Assembly (NCBI GenBank): GCA_003762875.1
Contig: RIBL01000005.1
Span: forward strand, 1 to 64,000
Length of the DNA stretch: 64,000 nucleotides
Reading direction: 5' to 3'
Origin: Muribaculaceae bacterium Isolate-110 (HZI)
Lineage (GTDB): Bacteria; Bacteroidota; Bacteroidia; Bacteroidales; Muribaculaceae
The notes below the pieces were generated by a model. It had not been told where the DNA came from and did not search any database. It saw only the letters and a program-made list of their open reading frames with translations. This document shows positions 35,739 to 44,760 of the stretch, one piece after another. The position numbers and the translations under genes are program-made. Every line of letters begins with the position of its first letter. The first letter of the stretch is position 1.

Positions 35739-37286
35739 ATGAAAATAAAATCACTTCTGGCATCATTCATGCTGTTGTCGGCTGTGTCTATGACAGCCGG
35801 AGGCAACGAGTATGCCCACCTGTATGACAATCTTCCGTTTGAGATGCCTGTAATAGACCGTCCTGCGATACCTTCGCGACAGGTTGATCTCAAAGAATTT
35901 GGCGGAGTAGGGGACGGTATTACTCTTAACACCAAGGCTTTTGCCGAAGCCATCGATAAGCTTTCAAAGCAGGGTGGCGGCACACTCAATGTACCCGCAG
36001 GCATATGGCTCACAGGTCCGATAGTGTTGAAATCAAATATCAATCTTCATCTCGACGCAGGGGCAATGATAGTCTTTGCCGCCGATGAGTCGCTTTACGA
36101 TACGGTTTATGTCGTGTATGAGGGTTTTGAGGCATGGCGCACTCAGTCGCCCATCTCGGGTGTAAATCTCGAGAACGTGTCCATTACAGGCGACGGTATA
36201 ATTGACGGTAACGGAGGCATGTGGCGTCCCGTGAAGAAAGACAAAATGAACACTGCCGAATGGAAAAATCTCATAGCAAAGGGCGGTATCGTCAATGGCA
36301 ACGTGTGGTATCCTTCGCAGAGCTATATTGACGGCGAGGAGATGGCCAAGGGCGACCGCCGCGCAAAGCTCACCAAGGAGGAGGCTCAGAGCATCAAGCG
36401 TTATCTGCGCCCTGTGATGGTGCAGCTTGTAGGTTGCAAGAATGTGTTGCTGCAGGGAGTAACATTCCAGAACTCACCCGCATGGAACGTACATCCGCTC
36501 ATGTGTGAGAATCTGATTGTCGACGGTGTGTTTATCAAAAATCCCGATTATGCACAGAACGGAGACGGTCTTGACGTAGAGTCTTGTACCAATGTTATCA
36601 TCTATCGTTCGACTCTCGACGTTGGCGATGACGCTATATGTCTGAAGTCGGGCAAAGACGAGGCCGGACGCAAGCGCGGTGTGCCTACAAGTAATGTTAT
36701 AGTAAGGGACTGCCGGGTGTTTCACGGTCATGGCGGCTTTGTCGTAGGTAGCGAGATGTCGGGCGGTGTCAACAATGTCAGCGTATCGGACTGCCAGTTT
36801 CTCGGCACAGACATAGGTCTCCGCTTCAAAAGCTGCCGTGGACGTGGAGGTGTGGTCCGGAATATCCATATCGACAATGTCAATATGCTCAATATCTCGG
36901 GCGATGCCATTACGTTTGACCTCTATTATTTTGTCAAGAACGCTCCCAAGGAGATACCTCCCGTCGATGAAACCACACCGCGTTTCTGCGACATATTTAT
37001 CAAGGATGTGACTTCGTTCAACTCGGGCAAGGCTCTCAAGTTTAACGGTATTCCCGAAATGCCTATTGATAATATACAGATAAGCAACTCGGTATTCACA
37101 GCACGCGAAGGCGGCCTTTTGTCCGAGTCAAAGGATATCAAGCTCAATAAGGTGACCATACGTCCCGATTCGGGCGCGGCCATGACAGTCAACAATGTGA
37201 GCAATGCCACATTTACCGACTGTACTTTCGACTCTGCCACACCGATAGAGTATACCGGTGACAACAAGGGCATAAAAGTCGATTGA
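35739..37286 (+). CDS. Glycoside hydrolase family 28 (polygalacturonase-like)
   Basis: A 515-residue secreted right-handed beta-helix hydrolase. A signal peptide spans about residues 1-20. The GH28 catalytic motifs are all present: NGDGLD (for NTDG), GDDAI, HGHGG and RFKS. It should hydrolyse pectic backbones or galacturonide side chains in the periplasm. It lies next to a GH51 arabinofuranosidase, consistent with pectin breakdown, though there is no SusC/SusD pair in the window. Confidence 0.88.
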   Translation: MKIKSLLASFMLLSAVSMTAGGNEYAHLYDNLPFEMPVIDRPAIPSRQVDLKEFGGVGDGITLNTKAFAEAIDKLSKQGGGTLNVPAGIWLTGPIVLKSNINLHLDAGAMIVFAADESLYDTVYVVYEGFEAWRTQSPISGVNLENVSITGDGIIDGNGGMWRPVKKDKMNTAEWKNLIAKGGIVNGNVWYPSQSYIDGEEMAKGDRRAKLTKEEAQSIKRYLRPVMVQLVGCKNVLLQGVTFQNSPAWNVHPLMCENLIVDGVFIKNPDYAQNGDGLDVESCTNVIIYRSTLDVGDDAICLKSGKDEAGRKRGVPTSNVIVRDCRVFHGHGGFVVGSEMSGGVNNVSVSDCQFLGTDIGLRFKSCRGRGGVVRNIHIDNVNMLNISGDAITFDLYYFVKNAPKEIPPVDETTPRFCDIFIKDVTSFNSGKALKFNGIPEMPIDNIQISNSVFTAREGGLLSESKDIKLNKVTIRPDSGAAMTVNNVSNATFTDCTFDSATPIEYTGDNKGIKVD

Positions 37287-37305
37287 AATTAGAATTTTAA
37301 AGTTT

Positions 37306-37340
37306 AAGGGTCCGTGGCTTAAAAGTTGTCACGGACTCTT
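37306..37340 (+). terminator. Hairpin terminator after the GH28 gene
   Basis: An 11-bp stem with one G-T pair (37306-37316 with 37330-37340) is followed by TATTATTTAT. It suggests that the GH51 gene has its own transcript start; TATCTTTA at 37362-37369 is a weak box. Confidence 0.65.
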
Positions 37341-37394
37341 TATTATTTATAGAAATATGACTATCTTTACGGTGAAAAATTTAACCTTAGATTT

Positions 37395-39383
37395 ATGAAT
37401 CCGTTTGTGAAAATAGCTGTCGGCTTTTTGCCGATGTTGGGGGCGGCATTGTCGACCGGAGCTGTCGAGAATGATATGGCACAATTTGACATCCGTGTCA
37501 ACAAGCCCGGAGCCGATATTGCCCCGACCATGTATGGCCTCTTTTTTGAAGATATAAATTATGCTGCCGACGGCGGACTTTATGCCGAGATGATCAAGAA
37601 CCGTTCGTTTGAGTTTCCCGACCGTCTCATGGGCTGGCGTTCGTTTGGCAAGGTGTCGGTTATGGATGACGGCCCGTTTGAGCGTAATCCCCACTATGTG
37701 AGGCTCATTTCGCCGGGCCATAGCGACAAACGCACCGGCCTGGACAATGAGGGATTTTTTGGCATAGCCTTTATGCAGGATTCTACTTATCGTTTCTCGA
37801 TATGGGCTCGTCAGGTCTCCGACAAGCCGTCGCGTCTGCTCGTCGAACTGATTGAGCCCGATGCCGACGGAGAATCTCAAGTGTGTGGCAGCGTGAAGAT
37901 AAAAGTGTCATCGAAGGAGTGGAAAAAATACACGGCAACATTGAAGCCTGACAGGACCGTTGCCAAGGGAGGACGTCTGCGCATATTTCTCGACTCACCC
38001 GAGGGGGTAGATGTCGAACATGTATCGCTCTTTCCGACCAATACCTGGCGCGGTCATGAGAACGGACTGAGGGCCGACCTTGCGACACTTCTTGCCGAGA
38101 CAAAGCCCGGTGTGTTTCGTTTCCCGGGCGGATGTATAGTGGAGGGCACTGATCTTGCTACACGCTACCAGTGGAAAAATACTGTAGGCCCGGTCGAAAA
38201 CCGACCACTCAACGAGAACCGCTGGCACTATACGTTTCCGCGACGCTTTTATCCTGACTATTATCAGAGCAACGGACTCGGATTTTATGAATATTTCCTG
38301 TTGTCGGAAGAGATGGGAGCTGCTCCGCTCCCGGTGATAAGCGTTGGGCTCGCCTGCCAGTATCAAAACCGTAATCCCGAGGCGCATGTGCCGGTAGATA
38401 GTCTGCAGCCCTATATACAGGACGCTCTCGATCTCATAGAGTTTGCCAACGGTGACACCACAACTGTCTGGGGCGCGCTACGTGCGGAGATGGGCCATCC
38501 GGCTCCGTTTGGCCTCAAATATCTTGCTGTTGGCAACGAGCAGTGGGGACCGGAATATGTGGAACGACTCACAAAGTTTGTCGACGCTCTCCGCTCGGCA
38601 CATCCCGAGATTGAAATCGTCGGTTCGTCGGGACCACAGTCCGAGGGTGAACAGTTTGACTATCTATGGCCCGAGATGAAACGGCTAAAAGTCGACCTTG
38701 TCGACGAACATTTTTATCGTCCTGAGGACTGGTTTCTATCTCAGGGCGCGCGATATGACAGCTATGACCGTAAGGGGCCAAAAGTGTTTGCCGGAGAATA
38801 TGCATGTCATGGCAAAGGCTATAAGCGCAACCATTTCAACGCCGCTCTCTGCGAGGCCGCCTTTATGACCGGACTTGAGCGTAATGCCGACATTGTGCGC
38901 ATGGCAACCTACGCACCGCTTTTTGCCCATGTCGAAGGGTGGCAGTGGAGGCCTGACATGATATGGTTTGACAATCTTCGCTCGGTGCCCACCGCAAGTT
39001 ATTATGTGCAACAGCTTTATGGTACATACAAGGGTGCGCGTGTGCTCTCACTCACAATGGACGGCAAACCGGTTGCGGGAGCCGCAGATCAGCACGGACT
39101 CTTTGCATCGGCCGCTCTTGATGAATCGGGCCATTATATCATAAAGGTCGCCAACACATCGTCGGAGCCACGTGAAGTGAAATTCAACTTTGTGGGAATG
39201 AAGAAGAAAGCATCTCTTTCGGATGTCCGTATTATATATCTCCGCGCGGCTGACAAACGTGCCGAAAATACTCTTGACCGTCCCGATGCCGTGAAGCCTT
39301 ACGAGACCTCCTCCAAAATATCGGGCCATGACTTCAGTGCTGTAGTGCAGCCCGAGTCATTTGCCGTATATATAGTCAGGTAA
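37395..39383 (+). CDS. Alpha-L-arabinofuranosidase, glycoside hydrolase family 51
   Basis: A 662-residue enzyme releasing arabinose from arabinan or arabinoxylan. A short signal peptide is followed by a carbohydrate-binding-like region (about 110-220). Then comes the (beta/alpha)8 catalytic domain with acid/base Glu in AVGNEQWGPEY and nucleophile Glu in VFAGEYACHG, and a C-terminal beta domain. The opening MYGLFFEDINYAADGGLYAE is a GH51 hallmark. It works with the adjacent GH28 enzyme on pectic glycans. Confidence 0.9.
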   Translation: MNPFVKIAVGFLPMLGAALSTGAVENDMAQFDIRVNKPGADIAPTMYGLFFEDINYAADGGLYAEMIKNRSFEFPDRLMGWRSFGKVSVMDDGPFERNPHYVRLISPGHSDKRTGLDNEGFFGIAFMQDSTYRFSIWARQVSDKPSRLLVELIEPDADGESQVCGSVKIKVSSKEWKKYTATLKPDRTVAKGGRLRIFLDSPEGVDVEHVSLFPTNTWRGHENGLRADLATLLAETKPGVFRFPGGCIVEGTDLATRYQWKNTVGPVENRPLNENRWHYTFPRRFYPDYYQSNGLGFYEYFLLSEEMGAAPLPVISVGLACQYQNRNPEAHVPVDSLQPYIQDALDLIEFANGDTTTVWGALRAEMGHPAPFGLKYLAVGNEQWGPEYVERLTKFVDALRSAHPEIEIVGSSGPQSEGEQFDYLWPEMKRLKVDLVDEHFYRPEDWFLSQGARYDSYDRKGPKVFAGEYACHGKGYKRNHFNAALCEAAFMTGLERNADIVRMATYAPLFAHVEGWQWRPDMIWFDNLRSVPTASYYVQQLYGTYKGARVLSLTMDGKPVAGAADQHGLFASAALDESGHYIIKVANTSSEPREVKFNFVGMKKKASLSDVRIIYLRAADKRAENTLDRPDAVKPYETSSKISGHDFSAVVQPESFAVYIVR

Positions 39384-39392
39384 ATCATAAGG

Positions 39393-39455
39393 GATACATA
39401 AATACAAAAGTCTCAAAAGTTTATATTGCTTTTGAGCCTTTTGTCTTTATGTATC
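39393..39455. terminator. Bidirectional terminator between GH51 and hydF
   Basis: A 27-bp stem with two mismatches (39393-39419 with 39429-39455) and a 9-base loop lies between two convergent genes, with A- and T-rich arms. Confidence 0.8.
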
Positions 39456-39468
39456 TTCTCCGTTAAAT

Positions 39469-40623
39469 TCAGTAGACTATCTTGGCGAGCAGGCCTGTAA
39501 GGTGAGCTATGGCTATGCCATAGTTGGTCATAGGCACCTGTTGCGATTTTGCTTTGCGCACACGGTTGAGGATCAGGCGGCGGTTAAACATGCATCCGCC
39601 ACAATGGATTACGAGCGAGTAGGGTGACAGGTCTGTCGGAAAGTCGCGTCCCGACACTATGTCGACAGTCAGTGTTCCGCCGGCCTTTTTATTGAGCATG
39701 GCGGGAATCTTTACACGTCCGATGTCTTCGCTCTGAGGCGCGTGGGTGCATGCTTCGGCTATGAGCACACGATCGCCGGGCCGCAGAGAGTCGATGACGG
39801 CGGCACTTTCGGCAAAATAATGAATGTCACCTTTGAATGCGGCCATCAGCACTGAAAATGATGTAAGCCGACATCCATCCGGCACCTGCGGGCCGACCTT
39901 GGCAAATGCCTGGGAGTCGGTGATAATCAGGTCGGGTATCGAGCGGAGTGATGCGAGCGTATCTGTCAGACCCTCGGGAGTGGTGCACATGGCGTTGCAG
40001 CCGCGGTCGAGCAGTGCGCGCAGAGTCTGTACTTGTGGCAATATCAGCCGTCCTTTCGGGGCCTGGGCATCCTGCGGCATCACGAGCACTACGGTGTCAC
40101 CTCGTTTTACAAGTCCGCGGAGCAGATCTGGTTCTCCGAAATCAGAGGGAATGGCACGTGATATGGCTTCGAGCAGTTCATCCCTGCCTGTCGCTCCAAG
40201 AGCAGAAACCCCCGTGGCGTCAGCGGGTATGTGACGCCCTGTGTCGGTCTTGTTGACAACCTTGACCGTAGGTATGGAACGTGCGACGAGGCGTCCGGCC
40301 CAGAGCGATTCCTCCGTTTCGTTTTCACCGACAAGCAGCAGAGCGATGTCGGCCTCGTCAAGTGCCTTTTCAGTCATTGTTATGCGAGCTTGTCCGAGTG
40401 TTCCGTCGTCATCAAAACCGGCAGTGTCGATAAATACGGCCGGACCTATGCCGGGCAGTTCCATCGCCTTGCGCACAGGGTCGGTGGTTGTGCCGGCGAT
40501 GTCAGACACAAGCGATACTTGTTGCGAGGCAAGAAGGTTGACGACTGACGATTTGCCGCTGTTGCATGCTCCGAGTACGATGATGTGTAGCCTGTTGGCC
40601 GAAGGGGTGTCGTTGAGTGTCAT
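39469..40623 (-). CDS. hydF: [FeFe] hydrogenase maturation GTPase HydF
   Basis: A 384-residue GTPase and scaffold that carries the diiron precursor of the H-cluster to the hydrogenase. The P-loop is GACNSGKSSVVNLL at about 16-29, followed by the G3-like DTAGFDD and NKTD. The C-terminal iron-sulfur ligands include His in EACTHAPQ and Cys-Gly-Gly-Cys in HCGGCMFNRR. It is the last gene of the hydrogenase operon, 12 bases after hydG. Confidence 0.93.
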   Translation of the reverse strand: MTLNDTPSANRLHIIVLGACNSGKSSVVNLLASQQVSLVSDIAGTTTDPVRKAMELPGIGPAVFIDTAGFDDDGTLGQARITMTEKALDEADIALLLVGENETEESLWAGRLVARSIPTVKVVNKTDTGRHIPADATGVSALGATGRDELLEAISRAIPSDFGEPDLLRGLVKRGDTVVLVMPQDAQAPKGRLILPQVQTLRALLDRGCNAMCTTPEGLTDTLASLRSIPDLIITDSQAFAKVGPQVPDGCRLTSFSVLMAAFKGDIHYFAESAAVIDSLRPGDRVLIAEACTHAPQSEDIGRVKIPAMLNKKAGGTLTVDIVSGRDFPTDLSPYSLVIHCGGCMFNRRLILNRVRKAKSQQVPMTNYGIAIAHLTGLLAKIVY

Positions 40624-40635
40624 GAGATGTCGATG

Positions 40636-42054
40636 TCAGAAACGGAAGTCGCGGTGACCGAGACTTATGCGCCCGAGGTTGTGGAGTGTTAGCTCTTTGA
40701 CTCGAGAATGGCTGATTTTTTCAATTTCAGATTGGATGAGTCTTTCACCTTTTTCCCTGACACACGGTGAGGCGTAATCCTCGAGATACTCCTTTAATGT
40801 CATTATGGCGTTGGGTGCGCAGCAGTTGGCGATATTGCCTGTCTTGACAAGAGACATGAATCGGTCGCCTGTACGACCTTCACGATAACATGCTGTACAA
40901 AAGCTCGGGATGTGGCCTGTGTCGAGCAGCCATTCCACCACCTGGTCAAGTGTGCGGCGGTCAGAGATGTCAAACTGGGCCGAACTCTCGTTGTCGGCAT
41001 CCGCACCGGCATATCCGCCCACCGAGGTGCGGGAGCCGCCGCTGAGCTGCGACACTCCGAGGTCGAGCACGCGGGCACGAGTGGCGGCTGACTCGCGTGT
41101 GGATACTATCAGCCCTGTGTATGGAACGGCCAGACGCAATACCGCGACGATGCGACAGAAGAGACTGTCTGATATGGCGTCGGGAAAATCTTCCTTGGAG
41201 ATGTCGTCGGCCGGGCATATTCTCGGCACACTGATGGTGTGGGGGCCTACGCCAAAACGTGCCTCAAGATGCTCGGCATGCATGAGCAGACCGATGAAGT
41301 CATAGCGATAGGTATTGAGTCCGTAGAGCACACCGAGGCCCACGTCGTCAAGGCCGCCCTGCATGGCGCGGTCCATCGCTTCGGTGTGCCAGGCATAGTC
41401 GCTTTTGGGACCTGTCGGGTGGAGAGTTTCGTAATTGGCTTTGTGGTATGTCTCCTGAAACAGTATGTATGTGCCTATTGCCGCATCGTGCAGATGACGG
41501 TAGTTGTCTACTGTAGTAGCTGCGATATTGACGTTGACACGACGTATGGCTCCGTTGCGGTGGCGGGTGGAATAGATGGTGTCGATTGACTCGAGGATGT
41601 ATTCCATCGGGTTGTTGCGCGGGTCTTCGCCGGCCTCGAGGGCTATGCGTTTGTGCCCCATGTCCTGGAGAGCGGTCACCTCGCGGCGTATCTCGTCCTG
41701 CGACAGCTTGCGGCGCGGGATAGCCTTGTTCTTGAGATGATAGGGACAGTAGACACATCCGTTGACACAGTAGTTGGAGAGATAGAGGGGGGCGAACATG
41801 ACTATGCGGTTGCCATAAAACCGTTGCTTGATTTCGTTGGCGGCCTTGAAAATACGTTTGACGGTGTCGGAGTCATCACATTCAAGCAGCACTGCGGCTT
41901 CGCGGTGTGTGAGACCCTTGTATTCGAGACTTTTGCGTATCAGTGAGTCGACATATGGTACGTCTGAGGCTTTCAATCGGGCATACTCTATAGTGTCGAG
42001 TATCTCGTCATGGCCGATAAATTCTGTGGCTATGTCGGAATTTGGATTATACAT
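40636..42054 (-). CDS. hydG: [FeFe] hydrogenase maturase HydG (radical SAM tyrosine lyase)
   Basis: A 472-residue radical SAM enzyme that cleaves tyrosine to yield the CO and CN ligands of the H-cluster. The SAM cluster motif is CVNGCVYC (CX3CX2C) near residue 93. The C-terminal auxiliary cluster is CTACYREG with CC about 22 residues later. It overlaps hydE by 8 bases. The length is standard. Confidence 0.95.
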   Translation of the reverse strand: MYNPNSDIATEFIGHDEILDTIEYARLKASDVPYVDSLIRKSLEYKGLTHREAAVLLECDDSDTVKRIFKAANEIKQRFYGNRIVMFAPLYLSNYCVNGCVYCPYHLKNKAIPRRKLSQDEIRREVTALQDMGHKRIALEAGEDPRNNPMEYILESIDTIYSTRHRNGAIRRVNVNIAATTVDNYRHLHDAAIGTYILFQETYHKANYETLHPTGPKSDYAWHTEAMDRAMQGGLDDVGLGVLYGLNTYRYDFIGLLMHAEHLEARFGVGPHTISVPRICPADDISKEDFPDAISDSLFCRIVAVLRLAVPYTGLIVSTRESAATRARVLDLGVSQLSGGSRTSVGGYAGADADNESSAQFDISDRRTLDQVVEWLLDTGHIPSFCTACYREGRTGDRFMSLVKTGNIANCCAPNAIMTLKEYLEDYASPCVREKGERLIQSEIEKISHSRVKELTLHNLGRISLGHRDFRF

Positions 42055-43102
42055 AATTGTTGTAATCTCCTTTTTCGGTTGTGATTTCCATGCCTATGCG
42101 AGCCAGTTGTTCACGCAGCAGGGCTATACCCTCGGCTGCCTCGGCTCCTGTCGAGGCCTTGTTGTCATAGAGTGAATAGGCGGCTCGGCACTCGGGAGGT
42201 GTGAGATTGGGCATCACCACGTTTGCCCCGGCCATAATCCCGCGGTTGCGTCCCTCGCTGTCGAGAGTCGCAAGTGCTGTGGTCGACGGTATGTTGGCGT
42301 TGGGAAACATGAGCCGCAGTATGGATATGAGTCTGACGGTCAACTCCAGATTGCCGGGCTGACAACAGCCGAACGGGGTGGAACTGTTGGGCAGAAACGG
42401 CCCGATGCCTATCATCTCGGGCTGTAAATGGTGCATGTATTCGAGGTCTTCGATTATATGAGCCGTAGTCTGGCCCGGTGAGCCTACCATGATGCCGGTG
42501 CCAGTCTGATAGCCCAGACGCTTGAGTGTGTCAAGGCATCTCAGGCGGTTGTCAAGACTCATGTCCGACGGATGGAGCTGACTGTAATGACAGCGGTTGT
42601 GTGTCTCGTGGCGCAACAGGTAGCGTGAGGCACCTGCCTGTCGGAATGCCGCATAGGCCTCATCGGGCCACTCGCCGAGCGACAGTGTGATCGCCGCGTC
42701 TGGATAGGTCGTGTATATGCGCCTGACGGTCTCGGTCACACGTTCGACTGTCAGAGCCGGATTTTCGCCACCCTGTAACACAAATGTGCGGAAGCCTGCT
42801 TCATAACCTCTGCGGCATGAGTCAAGAATGGTGCCGGTGGACAGTGTGTAGCGTGGCAGGTCACGGTTGTCACGGCGCAAGCCGCAGTATAGGCAGTTGT
42901 TGCGACACACGTTGGTCACCTCTATCAGACCGCGTATTCTCACCTTGCGTCCGAATATACCGTCAGTCCGCTCTCTTGCTGCCGCGGTCAGGTGCGCGGC
43001 AGCTTTGGGGTCAAGTGACGGCGACAAGAGCACGGCATACTCCCGGGGTGTAAGATGTCGTGTCTCCGCAAGCCGTCCTATGATGTCTCCGGCAATGTTC
43101 AA
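42047..43102 (-). CDS. hydE: [FeFe] hydrogenase maturase HydE (radical SAM)
   Basis: A 351-residue radical SAM enzyme of H-cluster assembly. The cluster motif is CRNNCLYC (CX3CX2C) near residue 66, followed by the GGEN-type glycine motif (LQGGENPAL). It acts after HydG on the organometallic precursor. It overlaps the hydrogenase gene by 4 bases upstream and hydG by 8 bases downstream, so the operon order is hydrogenase-E-G-F. Confidence 0.94.
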   Translation of the reverse strand: MNIAGDIIGRLAETRHLTPREYAVLLSPSLDPKAAAHLTAAARERTDGIFGRKVRIRGLIEVTNVCRNNCLYCGLRRDNRDLPRYTLSTGTILDSCRRGYEAGFRTFVLQGGENPALTVERVTETVRRIYTTYPDAAITLSLGEWPDEAYAAFRQAGASRYLLRHETHNRCHYSQLHPSDMSLDNRLRCLDTLKRLGYQTGTGIMVGSPGQTTAHIIEDLEYMHHLQPEMIGIGPFLPNSSTPFGCCQPGNLELTVRLISILRLMFPNANIPSTTALATLDSEGRNRGIMAGANVVMPNLTPPECRAAYSLYDNKASTGAEAAEGIALLREQLARIGMEITTEKGDYNNYV

Positions 43103-44571
43103 TAGTGCTCCTCCTCTTTCGAGAGACCTTTGTTAAACCGTATTTTGCTCTCCTTGTTGGTGGTTGCCGAGCCCGGGCCCGTGATGCAGCCTCCTTCGCA
43201 AGCCATAACTTCGATGAATCGTCCGGGAGCCTTGCCCGTGCGGGCGTAGGCCGAAAGGATGGATATGTTTTTCTTGTCGAGGTTGGTCACCTGGAGTGCG
43301 TTGATTTCCTGTTCGCGTTCGGTGGCGAGACGCAGATAGGCCTTGACGGCTCCGGCCACACCTCCGGCAGCGGCAAATCCGTGGGCTTCTCTTACTGCTG
43401 TGAAGCCCATTGTGTAAGGCTCGGTCTCTTTGAGCTCGATGCCGTAGCCGTCAAACACAGACCCGATTTCCTCAAAGGTCATCACGAAGTCCACCTGGTC
43501 GTCGCGACGGGCCTCGCTGCGCTTGGCTAGACACGGGCCTACAAAGACAATCTTGGCATCGGGATATTTCTCCTTGGCTATGCGGGCGGTGTAATACATT
43601 GGCGAACCTGTGGTGGACACATACTGCTTCATGGCCGGGATGTGTTTGTTGACAAGCTCGATATATGACGGGCAGCATGATGTGGTCATGAATGGCTGTC
43701 CCTCCTCTATTTTCTCAAGAAGCTCATGGCCTTCGGTCTCGACAGTCTTCATCGCGCCTTGAGCCACTTCGATGACGTCGGTAAAACCGATCTGCCGGAA
43801 AGCTCCGTAGACCTGCTCTTTGGTGGCGTCAAACTGGCTGAGTATGGCCGGAGCAACAATAGCTATTACCTTTTGACCGTCTCGGATGGCCTTTAGCACG
43901 TCAAATGTCTGAGAAATTTCAAAAATCGCACCAAACGGGCATGCGTTCAGACACTTGCCGCAATATATACACTTGCTTTCGTCGATGTGCTCAATGCCTT
44001 GTTCATCCTTTGAGATTGCTTTGACAGGACATGCTTCCTCGCAAGGCACAGGGATATAGACGATTGCATGGTAGGGACAGCTTTCATGACATATGCCGCA
44101 GCTTATGCACTTGTCGTGGTCAATCTTTGCCTTGCCGGTCTCTGAGTCGAGGCGCACGGCATTTTTCGGACAATTGTGCATGCAGCTTCGAGCCACGCAT
44201 CCGCGACACAGGCTGGTGACTTCATAATTGGTGTGCACACACGATGAGCAAGCCTCGTCGATGACACACATTATATTATCTTTTACAGCACTTGACGCAT
44301 CGCGTCCCAGAGCCATTTTTACATAATCTGAAAGCGGAGTGAGTTCGTCGGTCTCGTCATTCATGTCGAGGCCGAGCAGTGGAAGCGACTTGTAACGCCA
44401 CACGGCGCGCTCCTTATGGATGCAACAGCGGCCGGGATGTTTTGAGCCTTTGGGACTCAGCTTGATTGGTAGCCTGTCGATTTCTTCTATTAATGATCTC
44501 TCTTTCCATAGTTTTACCAGCTCTTTAAGCAGCCTATGGCGGACAATCATAATATTGTTCTTGGTTGCCAT
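43099..44571 (-). CDS. Monomeric [FeFe] hydrogenase, group B
   Basis: A 490-residue hydrogenase. Two ferredoxin-type 4Fe-4S motifs (CISCGICHESC and CIYCGKCLNAC, each with a distal Cys-Pro) and further N-terminal Cys precede the H-cluster domain. The H-cluster motifs are TSCCPSY near 300, GPCLAKRSE near 345 and MACEGGC near 458. L2 reads GPC where group A enzymes have MPC. This pattern fits group B enzymes of anaerobic Bacteroidetes. It should reoxidise ferredoxin by making H2 in the cytoplasm. No separate NADH-linked subunits are encoded beside it. Confidence 0.9.
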   Translation of the reverse strand: MATKNNIMIVRHRLLKELVKLWKERSLIEEIDRLPIKLSPKGSKHPGRCCIHKERAVWRYKSLPLLGLDMNDETDELTPLSDYVKMALGRDASSAVKDNIMCVIDEACSSCVHTNYEVTSLCRGCVARSCMHNCPKNAVRLDSETGKAKIDHDKCISCGICHESCPYHAIVYIPVPCEEACPVKAISKDEQGIEHIDESKCIYCGKCLNACPFGAIFEISQTFDVLKAIRDGQKVIAIVAPAILSQFDATKEQVYGAFRQIGFTDVIEVAQGAMKTVETEGHELLEKIEEGQPFMTTSCCPSYIELVNKHIPAMKQYVSTTGSPMYYTARIAKEKYPDAKIVFVGPCLAKRSEARRDDQVDFVMTFEEIGSVFDGYGIELKETEPYTMGFTAVREAHGFAAAGGVAGAVKAYLRLATEREQEINALQVTNLDKKNISILSAYARTGKAPGRFIEVMACEGGCITGPGSATTNKESKIRFNKGLSKEEEHY

Positions 44572-44605
44572 TTTTTATGTTGATGATTGGTAGTTGAAAT
44601 AACGG

Positions 44606-44665
44606 GTGCAAAATTACTGAAAAACATCGAATCAATGGCGAATATTGTGGAAAAAATGGCGAATA
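44606..44665 (-). promoter_or_regulatory. Hydrogenase operon promoter region with 21-base-phased direct repeat
   Basis: TAATTTTG lies on the - strand at 44616-44609, 38 bases before the hydrogenase ATG. Upstream of it the 11-base word AATGGCGAATA (+ strand) occurs at 44634-44644 and 44655-44665, exactly 21 bases apart, two helical turns. A possible -33 TTG (44635-44633) is only 16 bases from the box. The repeat is a good operator candidate; the regulator is unknown. Confidence 0.5.
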
Positions 44666-44670
44666 AAAAA

Positions 44671-44704
44671 TATAGTGGTGCATTTTTTGAACTGCACCAC
44701 TATA
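44671..44704. terminator. 12-bp inverted repeat between glutaminase-like gene and hydrogenase
   Basis: TATAGTGGTGCA (44671-44682) pairs with TGCACCACTATA (44693-44704) around a 10-base loop. It lies between the end of the upstream - strand gene and the hydrogenase promoter region, a likely second terminator. Confidence 0.6.
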
Positions 44705-44721
44705 CGGTTTTGACTCTTGAT

Positions 44722-44745
44722 ACAATAGATTTTTGAATCTATTGT
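44722..44745. terminator. Hairpin after the glutaminase-like gene
   Basis: ACAATAGATT (44722-44731) pairs with AATCTATTGT (44736-44745) around TTTG, 15 bases beyond the stop of the - strand gene at 44761. AT-rich arms make it a plausible terminator. Confidence 0.6.
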
Positions 44746-44760
44746 GTAATAATTATTGTC

